From Prorocentrum cordatum (taxonomy: Eukaryota > Sar > Dinophyceae > Prorocentrales > Prorocentraceae), in NCBI GenBank assembly GCA_963575745.1, contig CAUYUJ010016475.1:212010-276009 (forward strand): a DNA stretch of 64,000 nt. Direction: 5' to 3'. This document shows positions 42,800-53,437 of this stretch, in pieces. The notes below the pieces were generated by a model. That model made no database searches, was not told the origin of the DNA, and saw only the letters and a program-made list of their open reading frames with translations. The position numbers were made by a program, and so were the translations under genes. How positions within the stretch are numbered: the first letter of the stretch is position 1; each line of letters starts with the position of its first letter.

Positions 42800-43320
42800 G
42801 CACCAATGCCAACATCGGCAGTACGCCTCCACCGAGGGAGGGCGATCCCAATCTCGGCGATGGTGGTAATATGCTTCCCAGGTGGCCGAAAGATACCCAC
42901 CGACACCAACATCTAGGACCATCTCGTCCCGGTGAGGCAAGTCCCTGTCTTGATGTTGGTGCCTATTTCTAAGTCCCCAGTTTGAATAGGACTCGCTGTC
43001 TGTGTCGCCGCGGGCGTTGCCCATTCGAGACTGCAGTGAAAGCGCATAGTAGGGATGAGCAGCTTTCTCATGCTACCCTTGCATCCTTGCCCCTTCGGCC
43101 CATCCTTGCGTTTTGACTGTAGACGTTGCCTGCCCCACAGCGTTCACTGCCGGTCCTGGACAGCCTTCTCGCGGTTTGGCATCGTATACCCATTTCTCCC
43201 GTACCCATGCCTGACGATCAAAAGGGGAGGGTCTCGCGGCTCGCCCCCGAAAGCCGAAGGCGGGGGATGCAGCCGGGATTCTGGGTTGGCCCCAGCGACA
43301 TCTTCGCGTCGCGCATAGAC
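42800..43320. other. No gene seen
   Basis: GGCACCAATGCCAACATC at about 42800 and GATGTTGGTGCC at 42952 may be ends of another short inverted-repeat element. No coding evidence. Confidence 0.4.
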
Positions 43321-43324
43321 AGCG

Positions 43325-43525
43325 GGAACGTCAGGGGGGGGGGGGGGATGGGCTCTGGGGGGAGGACGCATCGACCCCCGGTCGCCCATTGATCGCCGAT
43401 GGGGGCGCTGTGGCCCTCCCCGCCCAGGAATCTGCGGATCCGCTAGCAGGGGGCCCATCGCCGATCCATCGGCGATGCATCGCCGACTCCAGTCGAGGCC
43501 TCCTCTTCTCAGCCGGTCCCCCCCC
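43325..43525. mobile_element. Family C inverted-repeat element, copy 3
   Basis: Left AACGTCAGGGGGGG then GATGGGCTCTGGGG; right CAGCCGGTCCCCC then CGTCATGCCCC, inverted counterparts. The interior has GCATCGACCCCCGGTCGCCC and CGCCGATCCATCGGCGAT then GCATCGCCGA, as in copy 2. Confidence 0.75.
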
Positions 43526-43682
43526 CGTCATGCCCCTTTCACAAAACCACACGCTACGGAAGATGTTTGGCCGTTTTCGGGGCCTCGCCGGGCCCCAGGA
43601 CCGCAACACAGCACAACTCAGGATGAAGAAGCGGTCCCCGGGAAGGGGTCCATGACCTTTCTGGGTTCGAAGGACAAATCTG

Positions 43683-43824
43683 CGTAAACAGAAGTTTCCA
43701 GAGTTCCGCGCGGACTTCTCGCATCTGCGCTGGGTCACCGCCACCTTGGCGCGTTCCGCGCGCTGGGGGGAGGGTTCCAGCACCGCTCCAAGACATCCGC
43801 GTGGACCTCCGAAAGTTTCTGCAT
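43683..43824. mobile_element. Family A inverted-repeat element
   Basis: Left CAGAAGTTTCCAGAGTTCCG then CGCGGA; right TCCGCGTGGACCTCCGAAAG then TTTCTG, inverted. The core has CTTGGCGCGTTCCGCGCGCT. Confidence 0.65.
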
Positions 43825-44009
43825 GTGCCGGGTGTTGCGTTTCTCCCATCCAGAGTGGTCGTCTGGAGGCGTTGTGCCCGCCGCCTGTCCTGCCTACTCT
43901 TCTCCCTCCTTACGTGTTTCTTCTCGTGGTTCGCGTCGTGGTTGAGGGTCACTGTGGCCGTGGCCCCCGACGCCTCTGGCAGTGCCAGCCCGGCAGCTGG
44001 AAGAGCGCC

Positions 44010-44290
44010 CCCCCCCCCCGACGAGCGCCAGCCCAGAACCCCCCGTCCTCGAACATGGTTGTCCTCCCCTTGAAGTTGCTCATGCCACTGTGCTGGCAGG
44101 CTCGCTGCCTCATGCCTGGGCCAGACACCAGGCCAGGGGAATGTGACTTCATCATGGCATATAGGCGGGCCCCCCCCTCCTCAAAAAGGATCACCCCTTC
44201 TCTCGGGGGCGGCCAGGAGGGGGGTGATGGTTGGGGGGCTATCATGGCGGAGGCCACGATACCTCCTCGAACTTCATAGCCCCCTTCTCT
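44010..44290 (-). CDS. Possible minus-strand exon
   Basis: The minus frame reads WPPPREGVILFEEGGARLYA, MMKSHSPGLVSGPGMRQRAC and HSGMSNFKGRTTMFEDGGFW. The segment is not repeat-like and holds together as protein, but is flanked by low-complexity sequence and has no recognised family or certain splice sites. Confidence 0.25.
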
Positions 44291-44339
44291 TCTTTCGATC
44301 CGTTCCCTGCGGAATAAGGGGGGGAGGGGAGGGAGGGAG

Positions 44340-44461
44340 GAATGGAGGCAGAGGGAGAGGGGGAGGGGGAGGGAGGCAGAGGGGGGGGACATGATGATGA
44401 GGATGATGTTGATGCTGATGCTGATGATGCTGATGCTGCTGATGATGCTGCTGATGAGGAT

Positions 44462-44502
<41 letters not shown>

Positions 44503-44563
44503 TGAGGATGATGATGACGATGACGATGACCATGATGATGATGACGATGACGATGACGATGAC

Positions 44564-44621
<58 letters not shown>

Positions 44622-45070
44622 ATGGTGATGATGGTGATGGTGATGATGATGATGCTGCTGCTGATGATGATGATGATGAGGAGGAGGAGGAGGAGGAGGA
44701 GGAGGAGGAGGAGGAGACGGAGGAAGAGCAGAGGGATGAGATGGAGAGGGAGGGAGGGGAGGAGAAGACTGAGCAGGACTGCTACGACGTGGAAGATAAT
44801 CAGGGTGACGAGGAGGGTAAGCGGCAGCCACAGGAGGGAAAAAGGGGAGGACGAGGAGAAGCAGACAGCAGCATGGGGGAGGAGAGGGGAGAGGGGCAGA
44901 CAGACAGAGAAGGGGACGAGATGCAGCAGGACGGAGAGGAGGAGGAGGAGGAGAAGAGGAGGCGGAGGAGGAGGAGAAGGAGGGACAGAAGGAGGAAGAG
45001 GAGGAGGAGGAGAAGGTGAGGATCATTGGAAGGAGAAGGAACAGCAGGAAGAAGAGGAGGACTGCGAGGG
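44340..45070 (+). repeat. GGA, GAC/GAG and GAT microsatellites
   Basis: GGA-rich to 44390, (GAT/GCT)n to 44455, (GACGAG)n to 44505, (GAT)n to about 44680, then GGA-rich purines to 45070. Acidic or basic homopolymer frames only. Confidence 0.95.
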
Positions 45071-45135
45071 TTTGGCAGACGAGGACGGAGGGGACGGATG
45101 CGCACAGTTCGAGACATGGCGTCGGTAATTCATGA

Positions 45136-45298
45136 GGGTCGGGGTCTTTTGGATAACGTGTCGTTCCGCTGGTTATGGCCCGCCACGCTTCGGGTTTCAA
45201 CGTCTCGAGCCTTTCGGAGCCTCCCGCGGAGCGGAGCGACACGCTGTCCGCTTGAGGGGCTGTCGCCGCGACACGCTGAGCAAACTTCCCCGACCGTG
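45136..45298. mobile_element. Family F inverted-repeat element, short copy
   Basis: Left GGTCGGGGTCTTTTGGATAA then CGTGTCG; right GCGACACGCTGAGCAAACTT then CCCCGACCG. Inside, GCGGAGCGGAGCGACACGCT is shared with 61213-61457. Confidence 0.65.
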
Positions 45299-45744
45299 GT
45301 GAAATAGAAACCCAGCCAGGCCATGCCGCTGGGCCATGCCTCAAAGGGGCGGGGTCCAGGGGGTGGCCCACGAGGTACTCTGGGACATAACCCTTTGCCC
45401 AGGGGTCCCCCTGTGTGATGGGGTTGGGGACCCACTCGTGAGGACAGTGGAGGGACGAAGAGAGGACGGACAAGGAGGAGGAGGAGGATAAGGAGGAGGA
45501 GGGGGGTGGGAGCGGGAGGAAGCGCGCCAGAACGTGGTCCGCGGAGGCGTCTCCTCGTTGTTTCCATCATGGCGCGACTCGGCCTTTCTCATTATGACCG
45601 TTCTGATTCTCCATCTTACTCAAAAGGCTTGCGCCATTCCGTCGACCCCCAGATGAGATGTGCGGCTTCGGTTTCTTATACAGCTGCCTGCGGCAAGCCA
45701 CGCCGCGATGCCAGCCCAGCATTCTGGGTGGCGGCTGCTCGAGG

Positions 45745-46475
45745 GGGCACGGGAAGCCGTCACGTGTGACCCCTCGTGCTGCCAGGTTTGGAGGAGCCGC
45801 CATGATGATGCTGATGACAATGATGATGGTGATGGTGATTGTGATGATGATGCTGCTGATGATGATGATGCTGATGCTGATGGTGCTGATGATGCTGATG
45901 ATGACTTACTGCACTACAGTACGACAACAAGTGCATAGCATGTCAAACTACATTCCCAAATACTGAACATGCGCTACGACATCTACGGCGTTTTCGGCAG
46001 TATGGTAGGTGCATTGCGGAATTGACACATCATGTATAAACATTGACTTCATCATCAGCCACAACATGTCAAGTCGTGGATTCTTGGGATTACGCCACAC
46101 CGCAGACCCCTTGGGGAATTGGCGGTTCCTTCCTGTTGCTCCTGAGGGCCTCTTGTGTTGCGCCTGGGCACGGGAAGCCGTCACGTGCGACCCCTCGTGC
46201 TGCCAGGCTTGGAGCAGCCGCCATGATGATGCTGATGATGATGGTGATGATGATGATCATCATCATCAAGATGTTCATGCTGATGATGCTGATGGTGCTG
46301 ATGATGACTTACTACGCTACAGTACAACAACAAGTGCATAGCATGTCAAAGTACATTCCCACATGTTGGACATGCGCTACGACATCTACGGCTTTTTTGG
46401 CAGTATGGTAGGTGCAGTTCGGAACGTACGCATCATGTGTACACATGAACACCATCAACAGCCACAACATGTAAA
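45745..46475 (+). repeat. Tandem duplication, offset 421 bp
   Basis: GGGCACGGGAAGCCGTCACG at 45745 and 46166 starts two segments of about 310-330 bp that run through a CATGATGATGCTGATGA microsatellite, ACTTACT(G/A)C(A/G)CTACAGTAC, CATGCGCTACGACATCTACG, and CAGCCACAACATGT. GCCGTCACATGTGACACC near 48808 is a third trace, again beside GAT repeats. Confidence 0.8.
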
Positions 46476-46890
46476 TTTGCAGATGCATGAATTGGCTCCC
46501 GTATGCCTACATGAAAATCTCCATCCATATCAAAGTAACAGTAGCATCTTCTCACTCACCTTGCCCCGTCGCAATCGGGCTTCTGGCTCAAACACATTCA
46601 ATACAGAGAGGGCACAGACCCCCGCGCAGAGACTGGAGGAATTTCAGCACCTGCGCCATCAGCAGTACGACACCAGCGAGCCATAGAGGACACCCTCGGC
46701 GCTCGAAGAGCGCTCCGAAGAGACACCGACAGGCGCCGCACGGCACCCGGACTACGCCAGCCACCGTCACGACGATTTCGACCAGCTTGGCAGCGCCCGC
46801 CAGCACACGCAGAACCGCTACGACCAGCACCTGCCAGTACCCTGCTCGCGGCGGCGACGCCTACAGTGCCAGTCTTCCCTCGACGCGAAG

Positions 46891-47810
46891 ATGGCGGCGG
46901 CAGCGGCGGCAGTGGAGAAGTATGCGCAGACCAAGCCAGTGGATGCCAAGCCGCCAGAAGGCCCGAAGAGAGCACAGTGGCGCCTCCACCTGGGCTCTTC
47001 CGAGGACTCGCAAGGATCTGGGCCAACCTCGGCGCAGCCCCGCGTGGAGGGAGCCCCATCCGCTAGCGAAGGCCAGGCTCCAGAGGCTGCCAGCCCACCA
47101 GCACGACCAGCCTCAGGACGAGGAAATGGGCGGCGGCGGGAGCGAGGCGCGCGACCGCAAGAAGGCCAAGCCACAACGACGAGGAGGACGACGGACACGC
47201 AAAGGATAGCATCCAGCCAAGACGTGGAGCAGCAAGGACAAGAACTTGATGACATTACTCTGGTCCTTCAGACGACGCACAGGTGACGCATTGTCCCGCC
47301 AGTATCCATCGACATGAACACTCTGCCAGCCGTGCACCCCATGGTCACGAAGATCCGCGCAGAGCTGGAGAGCTACAAAGCAGCACTTGACACGCTGCGC
47401 ACCCAGGGGGCCGAGGGCAAGCAGAGGAAAAAGGGGGTCGGATCCCCCACGGCGAGCTTAGGCCTCGCGGCCCAGGAGGGCTCGATGCAGTGCGACATCA
47501 GGGCGCAGCCATGCGCGATTTGAAGGAATACCTCGACAAGTGCCAGCCCGAGGACGAGCTCACCGAACCAGAAGTGGACAAGGGCGACCTCAAGCTGGAG
47601 ATCAGTTTCACCAGGCTGGAGACATGCTACGACGCGCAGAGGATGAAGGTCATCTTCGGCGCCCCCTCCTTGGAGGGACGCGGGCTCACCCAAAAGGCCC
47701 TCAAGAGCAATACGCCGCAGTACATCGCAAGGGAGTGGTTCCAGCGGGCTGACTTGAGGACGAAGCAGGCCACTGGCTGGGGACAATACCGGAAGGGCGC
47801 TAGGCACTGA
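46891..47810 (+). pseudogene. Broken gene of unknown function
   Basis: A frame from ATG 46891 (MAAAAAAVEKYAQTKPVDAK) runs to TGA at 47284 through a Pro/Ser/Gly-rich stretch and QDVEQQGQELDDITLVLQTT. The same phase reopens at 47314 (MVTKIRAELESYKAALDTLR, a likely coiled coil) to 47523. A shifted frame from 47490 continues with MRDLKEYLDKCQPEDELTEP, LKLEISFTRLETCYDAQRMK and IAREWFQRADLRTKQATGWG to TGA 47808. All three use G/C-ending codons. One stop and one frameshift would break one ancestral gene of about 300 codons; an unseen intron is an alternative. No family recognised. A retroelement-associated ORF is possible. Confidence 0.4.
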
Positions 47811-48149
47811 ACGCCAGCCACACCACCAGCTTGTCCATCGAGCAGTACGATTCGTAAGCGGGGACATGATACCAGGCTCGCTGCCAGCCCCCGCTCTCGT
47901 GCGCTCGGACAGGGGAGTTGCGCGCCCATGTCCGCAACCCATCGACCTAAATATCTTCGAGGCCGACGAAGCGGCCGCAGCAGATTTGTAGTCACGATAT
48001 AACCGTCGCCCGCTTAGCTCCTTGCGAAGCACCATGGCTGGCACGCGCACCGAGCTCCCTCAGGAGGTTCAGGCCTCTGCGACGAGCCGATTTGTTTACA
48101 AGCCGGCGTCGATGATCCGATCCTTTGGCTATTGGCTCTGCCATCGAGA

Positions 48150-48670
48150 AGGATGGTGATGATGATGACGATGGCAACGGTGATTCTGAAGGTGATGGTG
48201 CCGATGCTGATAGTACTGAAGACGATGGTGGTGATGGTGGTGGCGATGGTGGTGTTGTTGGCGATGGTGGTGATCATGCTGATGCGGCTCTTGATGAGGA
48301 TGCAGAAGATGACGACGACGGCGATGACCATGATGGTGGCGGTGTTGCTGGTGATGCGTATGGTGTTGGCGGTGGTGGCGGATATGATGATGGGGTTGGT
48401 GACGATGGTGACGGTGTTGGTGAACAGCGATGATGACGATACCGGTGATGGTGGTGATGATGATGGTGATGGTGATGGTGATTGTGATGGTGGTGGCGAT
48501 GGTGTTTATGATGTTGATGCTGATTGCGGACGCGGTGGTGATGATGATGCGATTGATGGTGGTGATGTGGGTGATGATGATGATATTGGTGGAAAGTGTG
48601 GTGATGATGGTGATGGTGATGGTGATGTTGTTGGTGATGATATTGATGCCGCGGGTGATGATGACTAGTG
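48150..48670 (+). repeat. GATGGT/GATGAT microsatellite
   Basis: About 500 bp of (GATGGT)n, (GATGAT)n and GGTGATG variants. Frames are Asp/Gly or Met/Val repeats. Confidence 0.95.
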
Positions 48671-48879
48671 TGGTGGCGGTGGCGATGATGAAGATGCTGG
48701 TGGTGAGGGTGAGGAGGAGGAGGAGGACGAAGACGTGAAAGAGGAGGAGGGGGGAAGAGGAAGAGGAGCAGGAGGACGAGCAGGAGTAATAGGAGCAAGA
48801 GGAAGGCCGTCACATGTGACACCGTTCGTCTTCACTCGTAGACGAGCATTCATGGAACTCGTTTGAGTCATTTTGTGGC

Positions 48880-49260
48880 TGTCGTGGCCTCCTGCTGGGC
48901 AGTCCTGGTGGCTTCTGGGGGGTCTCTTGGGCAGTTTGGGAGCCTTCCTGGATAAGTTTGGGGCCGTCTTGGGGCTTGCGTGGGCAGTGGTCTGCGCCTG
49001 TGTGGACGTCTTGGAGTTTTCTTGGGACGTCTTAGGGTCCTCTTGGTGACCTCTTCGGCCGTCTTGGGGTTCTCTTGAGGGCCTCTTGGGCCATCTTGGG
49101 ACGTCAAATGCTGGACAAGGCGAGAACCCCCAACACAGATTGATAACCGTTGAAAGCAACACTGGTGTTTGCTTCCCGAAACCTTCTTGGGCAGGCTTGT
49201 GTGGCTTTCCTGGGACGTTTCGAAGGCTTCCTAGGCCGTCTTGAGGTGGCCCTTAGTTGA
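48880..49260 (+). repeat. CTTGG-type repeat, divergent
   Basis: GTCTCTTGGGCAG, CGTCTTGGGGC, CCTCTTGGTGACC units without the purine start or the conserved tail. Confidence 0.6.
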
Positions 49261-49762
49261 CTACAAAGACCCTACTAGGCAGCACTTGGCATTCAGCACA
49301 CCTGGCATTCAGCACGCCTCAGCGTGCCAGGGGGGCACTGTGGCGGATCTGTTGTTATCCGCTTTCTGGTGTTTTGCTTGCGTGTCGTTGTTGCGGATTC
49401 GTCGGTCCCTTCGTTTGCTTGTGTTGCGGGGTTTCTTGGGGTTTTTGGGGGGCCTCGGGGACAGCTTCTTGATAATGAATTGTCAGACTCATGCGAGCTT
49501 TTGGGGGTCTTGTGGTGGGGGCTGCTTGGGAGGTTTTTGGGGGATGTTGGAGGTATTGGGGGGCATTTCGTGGAGAATGCACCTCTTAGGGGCCTCTTGA
49601 AGGTATGTGTGGTTATCTTGGGGGCGGGATATGTATGTTCTTTTTCGCGTCCTCTTCTGTCTCCTTCTCCTAATCGCTCTCTGATTATCTTCCTCCGCAT
49701 GTTCCTTCCTCTCTGGCTGCTGTTCCTCGTCCCCATCCTCAGCCCCATCATCTTCCCTGTCC

Positions 49763-50692
49763 TTGTCCTCCTCATCCATGGCCGTATGGGCTCAAGCTAT
49801 GTTGACTCAGCCTCTGGTAGGAATTGTGGCCTCGCGGATGTGTATTGCCTTGCTGCGCCCGAGCTCCACGCCAATTCTGCAAAGAAGAACGCGAAGCAGA
49901 AAGAGTGCGCCTCGGGCTGCCCTTGCTGCCGCGCTGCTTGCCGCCTCCTCCCTGTGCTGGCTCGCGTCGCTCTCACGGACCAGCCTGCGAGTGTCGGCCT
50001 CGCCGAGTTTCTGTGGCGGCTACCGGGCCAGCGAACGCAGGCACGGCTGCGGGTACGGAGTGCTGAGATGGGCGGAGGGGTCGGCGGAGGACTGGCGCGA
50101 GTTCCGCGCCAGGCTGGTGCAGCAGGAGCAAGGCGAGGCAGGCGGCACTGCGAACGAGTCAGCGCCCGGCACGGATGCTTCTCAGGGGTGGGCGCATGTG
50201 ACTCCATTGATCGAGCAGGGGTCGGTGTTGCTCTCTTCACCAGGAGACCATTTCGCGATCAACCAGCAGTATTTTCATAAGGCTGTCATCCTGATCACTG
50301 AGCACAACGACCAAGGCGACATTGGCCTGATCTTGAATCGGCCCACAGCTTTCAGGGCCGCTGATTGCTGTCCTAGCATTGCGGAAATTGCCCGCAACAG
50401 CAATCAAGAGTGGAACGTATGGTTCGGTGGTGATTGTGAAGGTCTCAACCCGGGTGCGGTCAACACTCAGGTCCCATTCTGTTTACACACCAGCGAGCAG
50501 TTGGCAGAGGTGAGCCAAGAGATAATCAAAGGGGTGTATTTGATCCCCTTTCAAGAGGCCCAGGATGTGGTGGAGGCTGGCACGGCAGAGGTCGACGATT
50601 TCCTGCTGCTTGTGGGCTACTGCGGCTGGGGCAGGGGCCAGATGCAATCCGAGCTGGATTTCAGGGAGCCACAACTTCAGGGGGGCAGTTGA
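49763..50692 (+). CDS. YqgE/AlgH (UPF0301) family protein, possibly plastid-targeted
   Basis: A 309-residue frame without introns. Residues about 151-300 match the YqgE/AlgH fold: GSVLLSSPGDHF, FHKAVILITEHNDQGDIGLI, LNRP, a conserved VWFGGDCEG glycine motif, LHTSEQL, and VDDFLLLVGYCGWGRGQMQS. The biochemical role of this family is not established. The first 150 residues are an extension absent from bacterial members (about 190 residues): a basic stretch RRTRSRKSAPR, a hydrophobic segment AALAAALLAASSLCWLASLS (51-70), then a Ser/Arg-rich part. That order suits a signal-plus-transit targeting sequence, so a plastid location is plausible but inferred. ATG 49838 (residue 26) would put the hydrophobic segment nearer the N-terminus and may be the true start. 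The usual final 30-40 residues, after the GQ motif, are missing; a downstream exon or true truncation are possible. Confidence 0.8.
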   Translation: MSSSSMAVWAQAMLTQPLVGIVASRMCIALLRPSSTPILQRRTRSRKSAPRAALAAALLAASSLCWLASLSRTSLRVSASPSFCGGYRASERRHGCGYGVLRWAEGSAEDWREFRARLVQQEQGEAGGTANESAPGTDASQGWAHVTPLIEQGSVLLSSPGDHFAINQQYFHKAVILITEHNDQGDIGLILNRPTAFRAADCCPSIAEIARNSNQEWNVWFGGDCEGLNPGAVNTQVPFCLHTSEQLAEVSQEIIKGVYLIPFQEAQDVVEAGTAEVDDFLLLVGYCGWGRGQMQSELDFREPQLQGGS

Positions 50693-50694
50693 CA

Positions 50695-50935
50695 GTCGGC
50701 CTCCCCTTCCTCCTCCTCCTCCCCCTTCTCCTCCTCATGCTTCTTCTCCTCCTCCTCCTCCCCCTCCTCCTCATCCCCCATTCCCCTTCTCCCCCTCACT
50801 GTCGATCCCCGGACCTGTCCCCAAGCGCGTTCCGGCCAGGACTCCACGGCGTCTCCTGGCGAGGAGAGGACCCCCCTCCAAGGCCCACATGAGGAGCCCC
50901 CCCACCACCACCACCACCACCACCAGGGAATCGAG
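50695..50935 (+). repeat. CTC-rich pyrimidine tract behind the YqgE gene
   Basis: (CTC)n/(CCC)n mixture immediately after the stop codon to about 50805, then a short CCA run at about 50900-50925. It could lie in a 3' UTR or in an intron. Confidence 0.8.
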
Positions 50936-51674
50936 CATCTAACAGCCATCCGCAGAAGGCACTTTATACCAACCACCTCCATAGCGCCTGGCCTCGGCCA
51001 TCCGGGGCCCCAGTATAATCCAGACCCGCCTGGCCTCGGCGAGGATCGGGAGGAGCCAAGGGTGTTCCTAGCCCGAGGGCTCCCAGGTGTTCGCTCTATT
51101 TGGCTCCCAGGTGTTCGCTCTATTTGGGAGCCCTGGGCGCTCTGGAGGCCGTGGGGACATCATTGGAAGTCCCTGGGACACCTTGGGCCAGGGACACTCC
51201 TGGCAACACCCGAGAGACCGGCCGCGCACGCTGTTGCGTGGGTGCCCCTCCTGCGCACGCCAGACCCAGGCAACCGACGTCTTTTCAATACGGGGTCCTT
51301 GGACGTCCCGACCCTTTCCCCAGAGCCGGTTTCTCGTCCCGAGCCGTTTCTGACGGCCCCGTGGCCCGGCGAGGGCCTCCAGAGACCGAACATGGACCAA
51401 AAAACCGTCCGTCGTGATGTTTGTCACGACGCGAGCCTGTCTTGGGACCGACCCGCCTGGGCTTGGCGAGGAGGGCCTGTACACCGTGCCGGGGCCCAGG
51501 ATGGCATCGGCCAGGCGCGGTGCTGCATGGGTGCCCCTGCCGCGCGCGCAAGTCCGACCCCCCGGACGTCCGACGACAGAATGCTTCCAGAGGCCGCACT
51601 AGAGGCGCCGACCCCCTCCCCAGGGGTAGCGTTTCGGCCCGGATCCGCGTTTACTCTGAGTCCCTCAATAGTTC
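50936..51674. other. No gene seen
   Basis: GGCTCCCAGGTGTTCGCTCT is duplicated in tandem at about 51079 and 51105 (26-bp unit). The rest is unique-looking, open in several frames, without motifs. Confidence 0.4.
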
Positions 51675-52145
51675 TGGTTCCCCGAACTACAATGCCCCCC
51701 CGGAGTACAAGGGCCCCCCCCCGGACTACAAGGGCCGCCCCCCTAGACTACAGGGACCCCCCCCGGACTACAAGGGCCCCCCCCCCCGGTCTACAAGGAC
51801 CCCCCCCCGGACTACAGGGCCCCCCCCGGAGTACAAGGACCCCCCCCCCGGACTACAGCGACCACGCCCAGCACGAGTGCTTCGGGCTGCCACAAAAAGA
51901 AAATTGCCACGGTCTGAACGACGAGTAAGTACTGTACTGCACGACGACGGGAAGATCAGAGTGTGCCTGCCGCCGGACTACAGGACCCCCCCCCCCTGGA
52001 CTACAAGGGCCCCCCCCCCCCCGGACTACAAGGGCCCCCCCCCCCGACTACAAGGGCCCCCCCCCCGGACTACAGGGCTCCCCCCCCGGACTACAAGGGC
52101 CCCCCCCCCCCGGACTACAAGGGCCCCCCGCCCCCCGATCGATAT
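51675..52145 (+). repeat. C-tract minisatellite (GGACTACAAGGG + C8-11)
   Basis: About 18 units of roughly 18-25 bp, each GGACTACAAGGGC or a close variant followed by 7-11 C, in two blocks (51700-51860 and 51970-52140) around unique sequence. One frame reads DYKGPPP or DYRTPPP repeatedly, but unit lengths vary by one or two C and break the frame, so coding is unlikely. Confidence 0.85.
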
Positions 52146-52469
52146 TGGTCACCCCACAACTATGGAGGTACTCAGAGTACTGGTCACCCGGAACCCGACA
52201 GCGAGCCCCGGAGGCCCAAGCCGAGGAGAAACGCTTGGACTTAAACATAACGATGCCGTTGGGATCTGGGGCGCCCCCCTGCAAAGCCTAGGAGCCCAGG
52301 CCGCTCCCTGTGGACCTGGTTTGGAGTGCGCTCTGACCAGCTCGTCGAGGCAGATCCAGCCGTGGAGAAGAGAAGCTCCCCCCAGAGTCCCAGAAAAGGC
52401 GAAAGCGCTCCAGAACCTTTTGAACTTGGTGCTTCGAGCCTGGGTGCTCTTCCTCGAGGTAAACATCGT

Positions 52470-52786
52470 CGTCCTCCTCTTACTCCTACTCCTCCTACTC
52501 CTCCTCCTCCTCTTCCTCCTCCTCCTCCTCCTCCTCCTCCTGCGCCTCCTCCCCCACCTCCTCCTCCTCCTCCTTCCCCTCCTCCTCCTCCTCCTCCTCC
52601 TCCTCTTCCTCCTCATCCTCCTCCTTCTCCCTCCTCTTGCTCCTCCTCTTGCTCCTCCTCTTGCTCTTCCTTCTCCTCCTCCTTCTCCTCCCCCTTCTCC
52701 TCTTGCTTCTCCTATATCATCCTCTACCTCCTCTTCCTCCTCTTCCTCCGCCTCCTCCTCCTCCTCATCATCATCATCATCATCAG

Positions 52787-52855
<69 letters not shown>

Positions 52856-52921
52856 TCTCCCCCTCCTCCTTCTCCTCCTCCTCCTCCTCCCCGAGCTCCT
52901 TTTCCTCCTCCTCCTCCCCGA

Positions 52922-52981
<60 letters not shown>

Positions 52982-53010
52982 CCTTCCTCCTCCTGCTCCT
53001 GCTCCTCCTC
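52470..53010 (+). repeat. CTC, ATC and CTCCTG tracts
   Basis: (CTC)n to 52765, (ATC)n to 52855, then (CTC)n and (CTCCTG)n to 53010. All pyrimidine-rich on the plus strand, directly upstream of the exon at 53047. Confidence 0.95.
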
Positions 53011-53046
53011 GGCCGCCACACGCAGGACCGCGGGGACACCTGGACC

Positions 53047-53211
53047 ATGGCGGCGGCGGACCAGCGGGCGCTCCTGGGTGAGCTGCGGGGCGCGCAGGTG
53101 GCGCTCTCCGCCCGGCTGCGGGCCGCCGTGGAGGAGAGGCGGAGCGCGGGGAGCTCGGTGCCGCTGGGCGCCGGGGACCTTGGGCCGCGGTACAGCAGAT
53201 CTCGGCTGCAC
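53047..53211 (+). CDS. Probable exon of an unknown gene
   Basis: Starting at ATG 53047 it encodes 55 residues (MAAADQRALLGELRGAQVAL, then SARLRAAVEERRSAGSSVPL and GAGDLGPRYSRSRLH) with almost every codon ending in G or C, and stops in phase 0 at CAC|GTAAGAGT, a good donor. The frame is also open upstream: CCACACGCAG at 53020-53029, behind the long pyrimidine tract, could be a 3' splice site, so this may be an internal exon instead of the first. It looks helical and basic. No family is recognised and no downstream exon is identified. Confidence 0.5.
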
Positions 53212-53226
53212 GTAAGAGTTCTAGGC

Positions 53227-53434
53227 TTCCTAGATGGGGTCCGAGTAGATGGTGTCGCAGGATCGCGGCGCCGCGGATGCATCGCCGATGCGGCTCGATG
53301 TGGAGCCCGATTTTCTCCGCGCTGGCGTCGCCGAAGCTGCGCCGATGTCGCCAAAACATCGCCGATGCATCGTTGATACATCTGCGATGCGATGCGATCC
53401 TCCGACCCCATGTTCTCGGACCCCATCTAGAAAA
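53227..53434. mobile_element. Family E inverted-repeat element, in the following intron
   Basis: TTCCTAGATGGGGTCCGAG at 53227-53245 and CTCGGACCCCATCTAGAAAA at 53415-53434 are inverted repeats of 19-20 bp; similarity continues inward (GGTGTCGCAGGATCGC against the complement of GCGATCCTCCGACC). The interior has GCATCGCCGATGC words. It begins 15 bp after the donor at 53212. Confidence 0.75.
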
Positions 53435-53437
53435 TCG

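Noticed and set aside
44274-45473. 399-codon minus-strand frame
   Set aside because: His/Pro/Ser runs from GAT and GGA microsatellites. Only a short segment before 44290 looked protein-like and is listed separately with low confidence.
51421-53376. 651-codon plus-strand frame
   Set aside because: It passes through the C-tract minisatellite and CTC/ATC tracts (Pro, Leu, Ile, Ser runs). Only the final part, 53047-53211, is plausible coding sequence.
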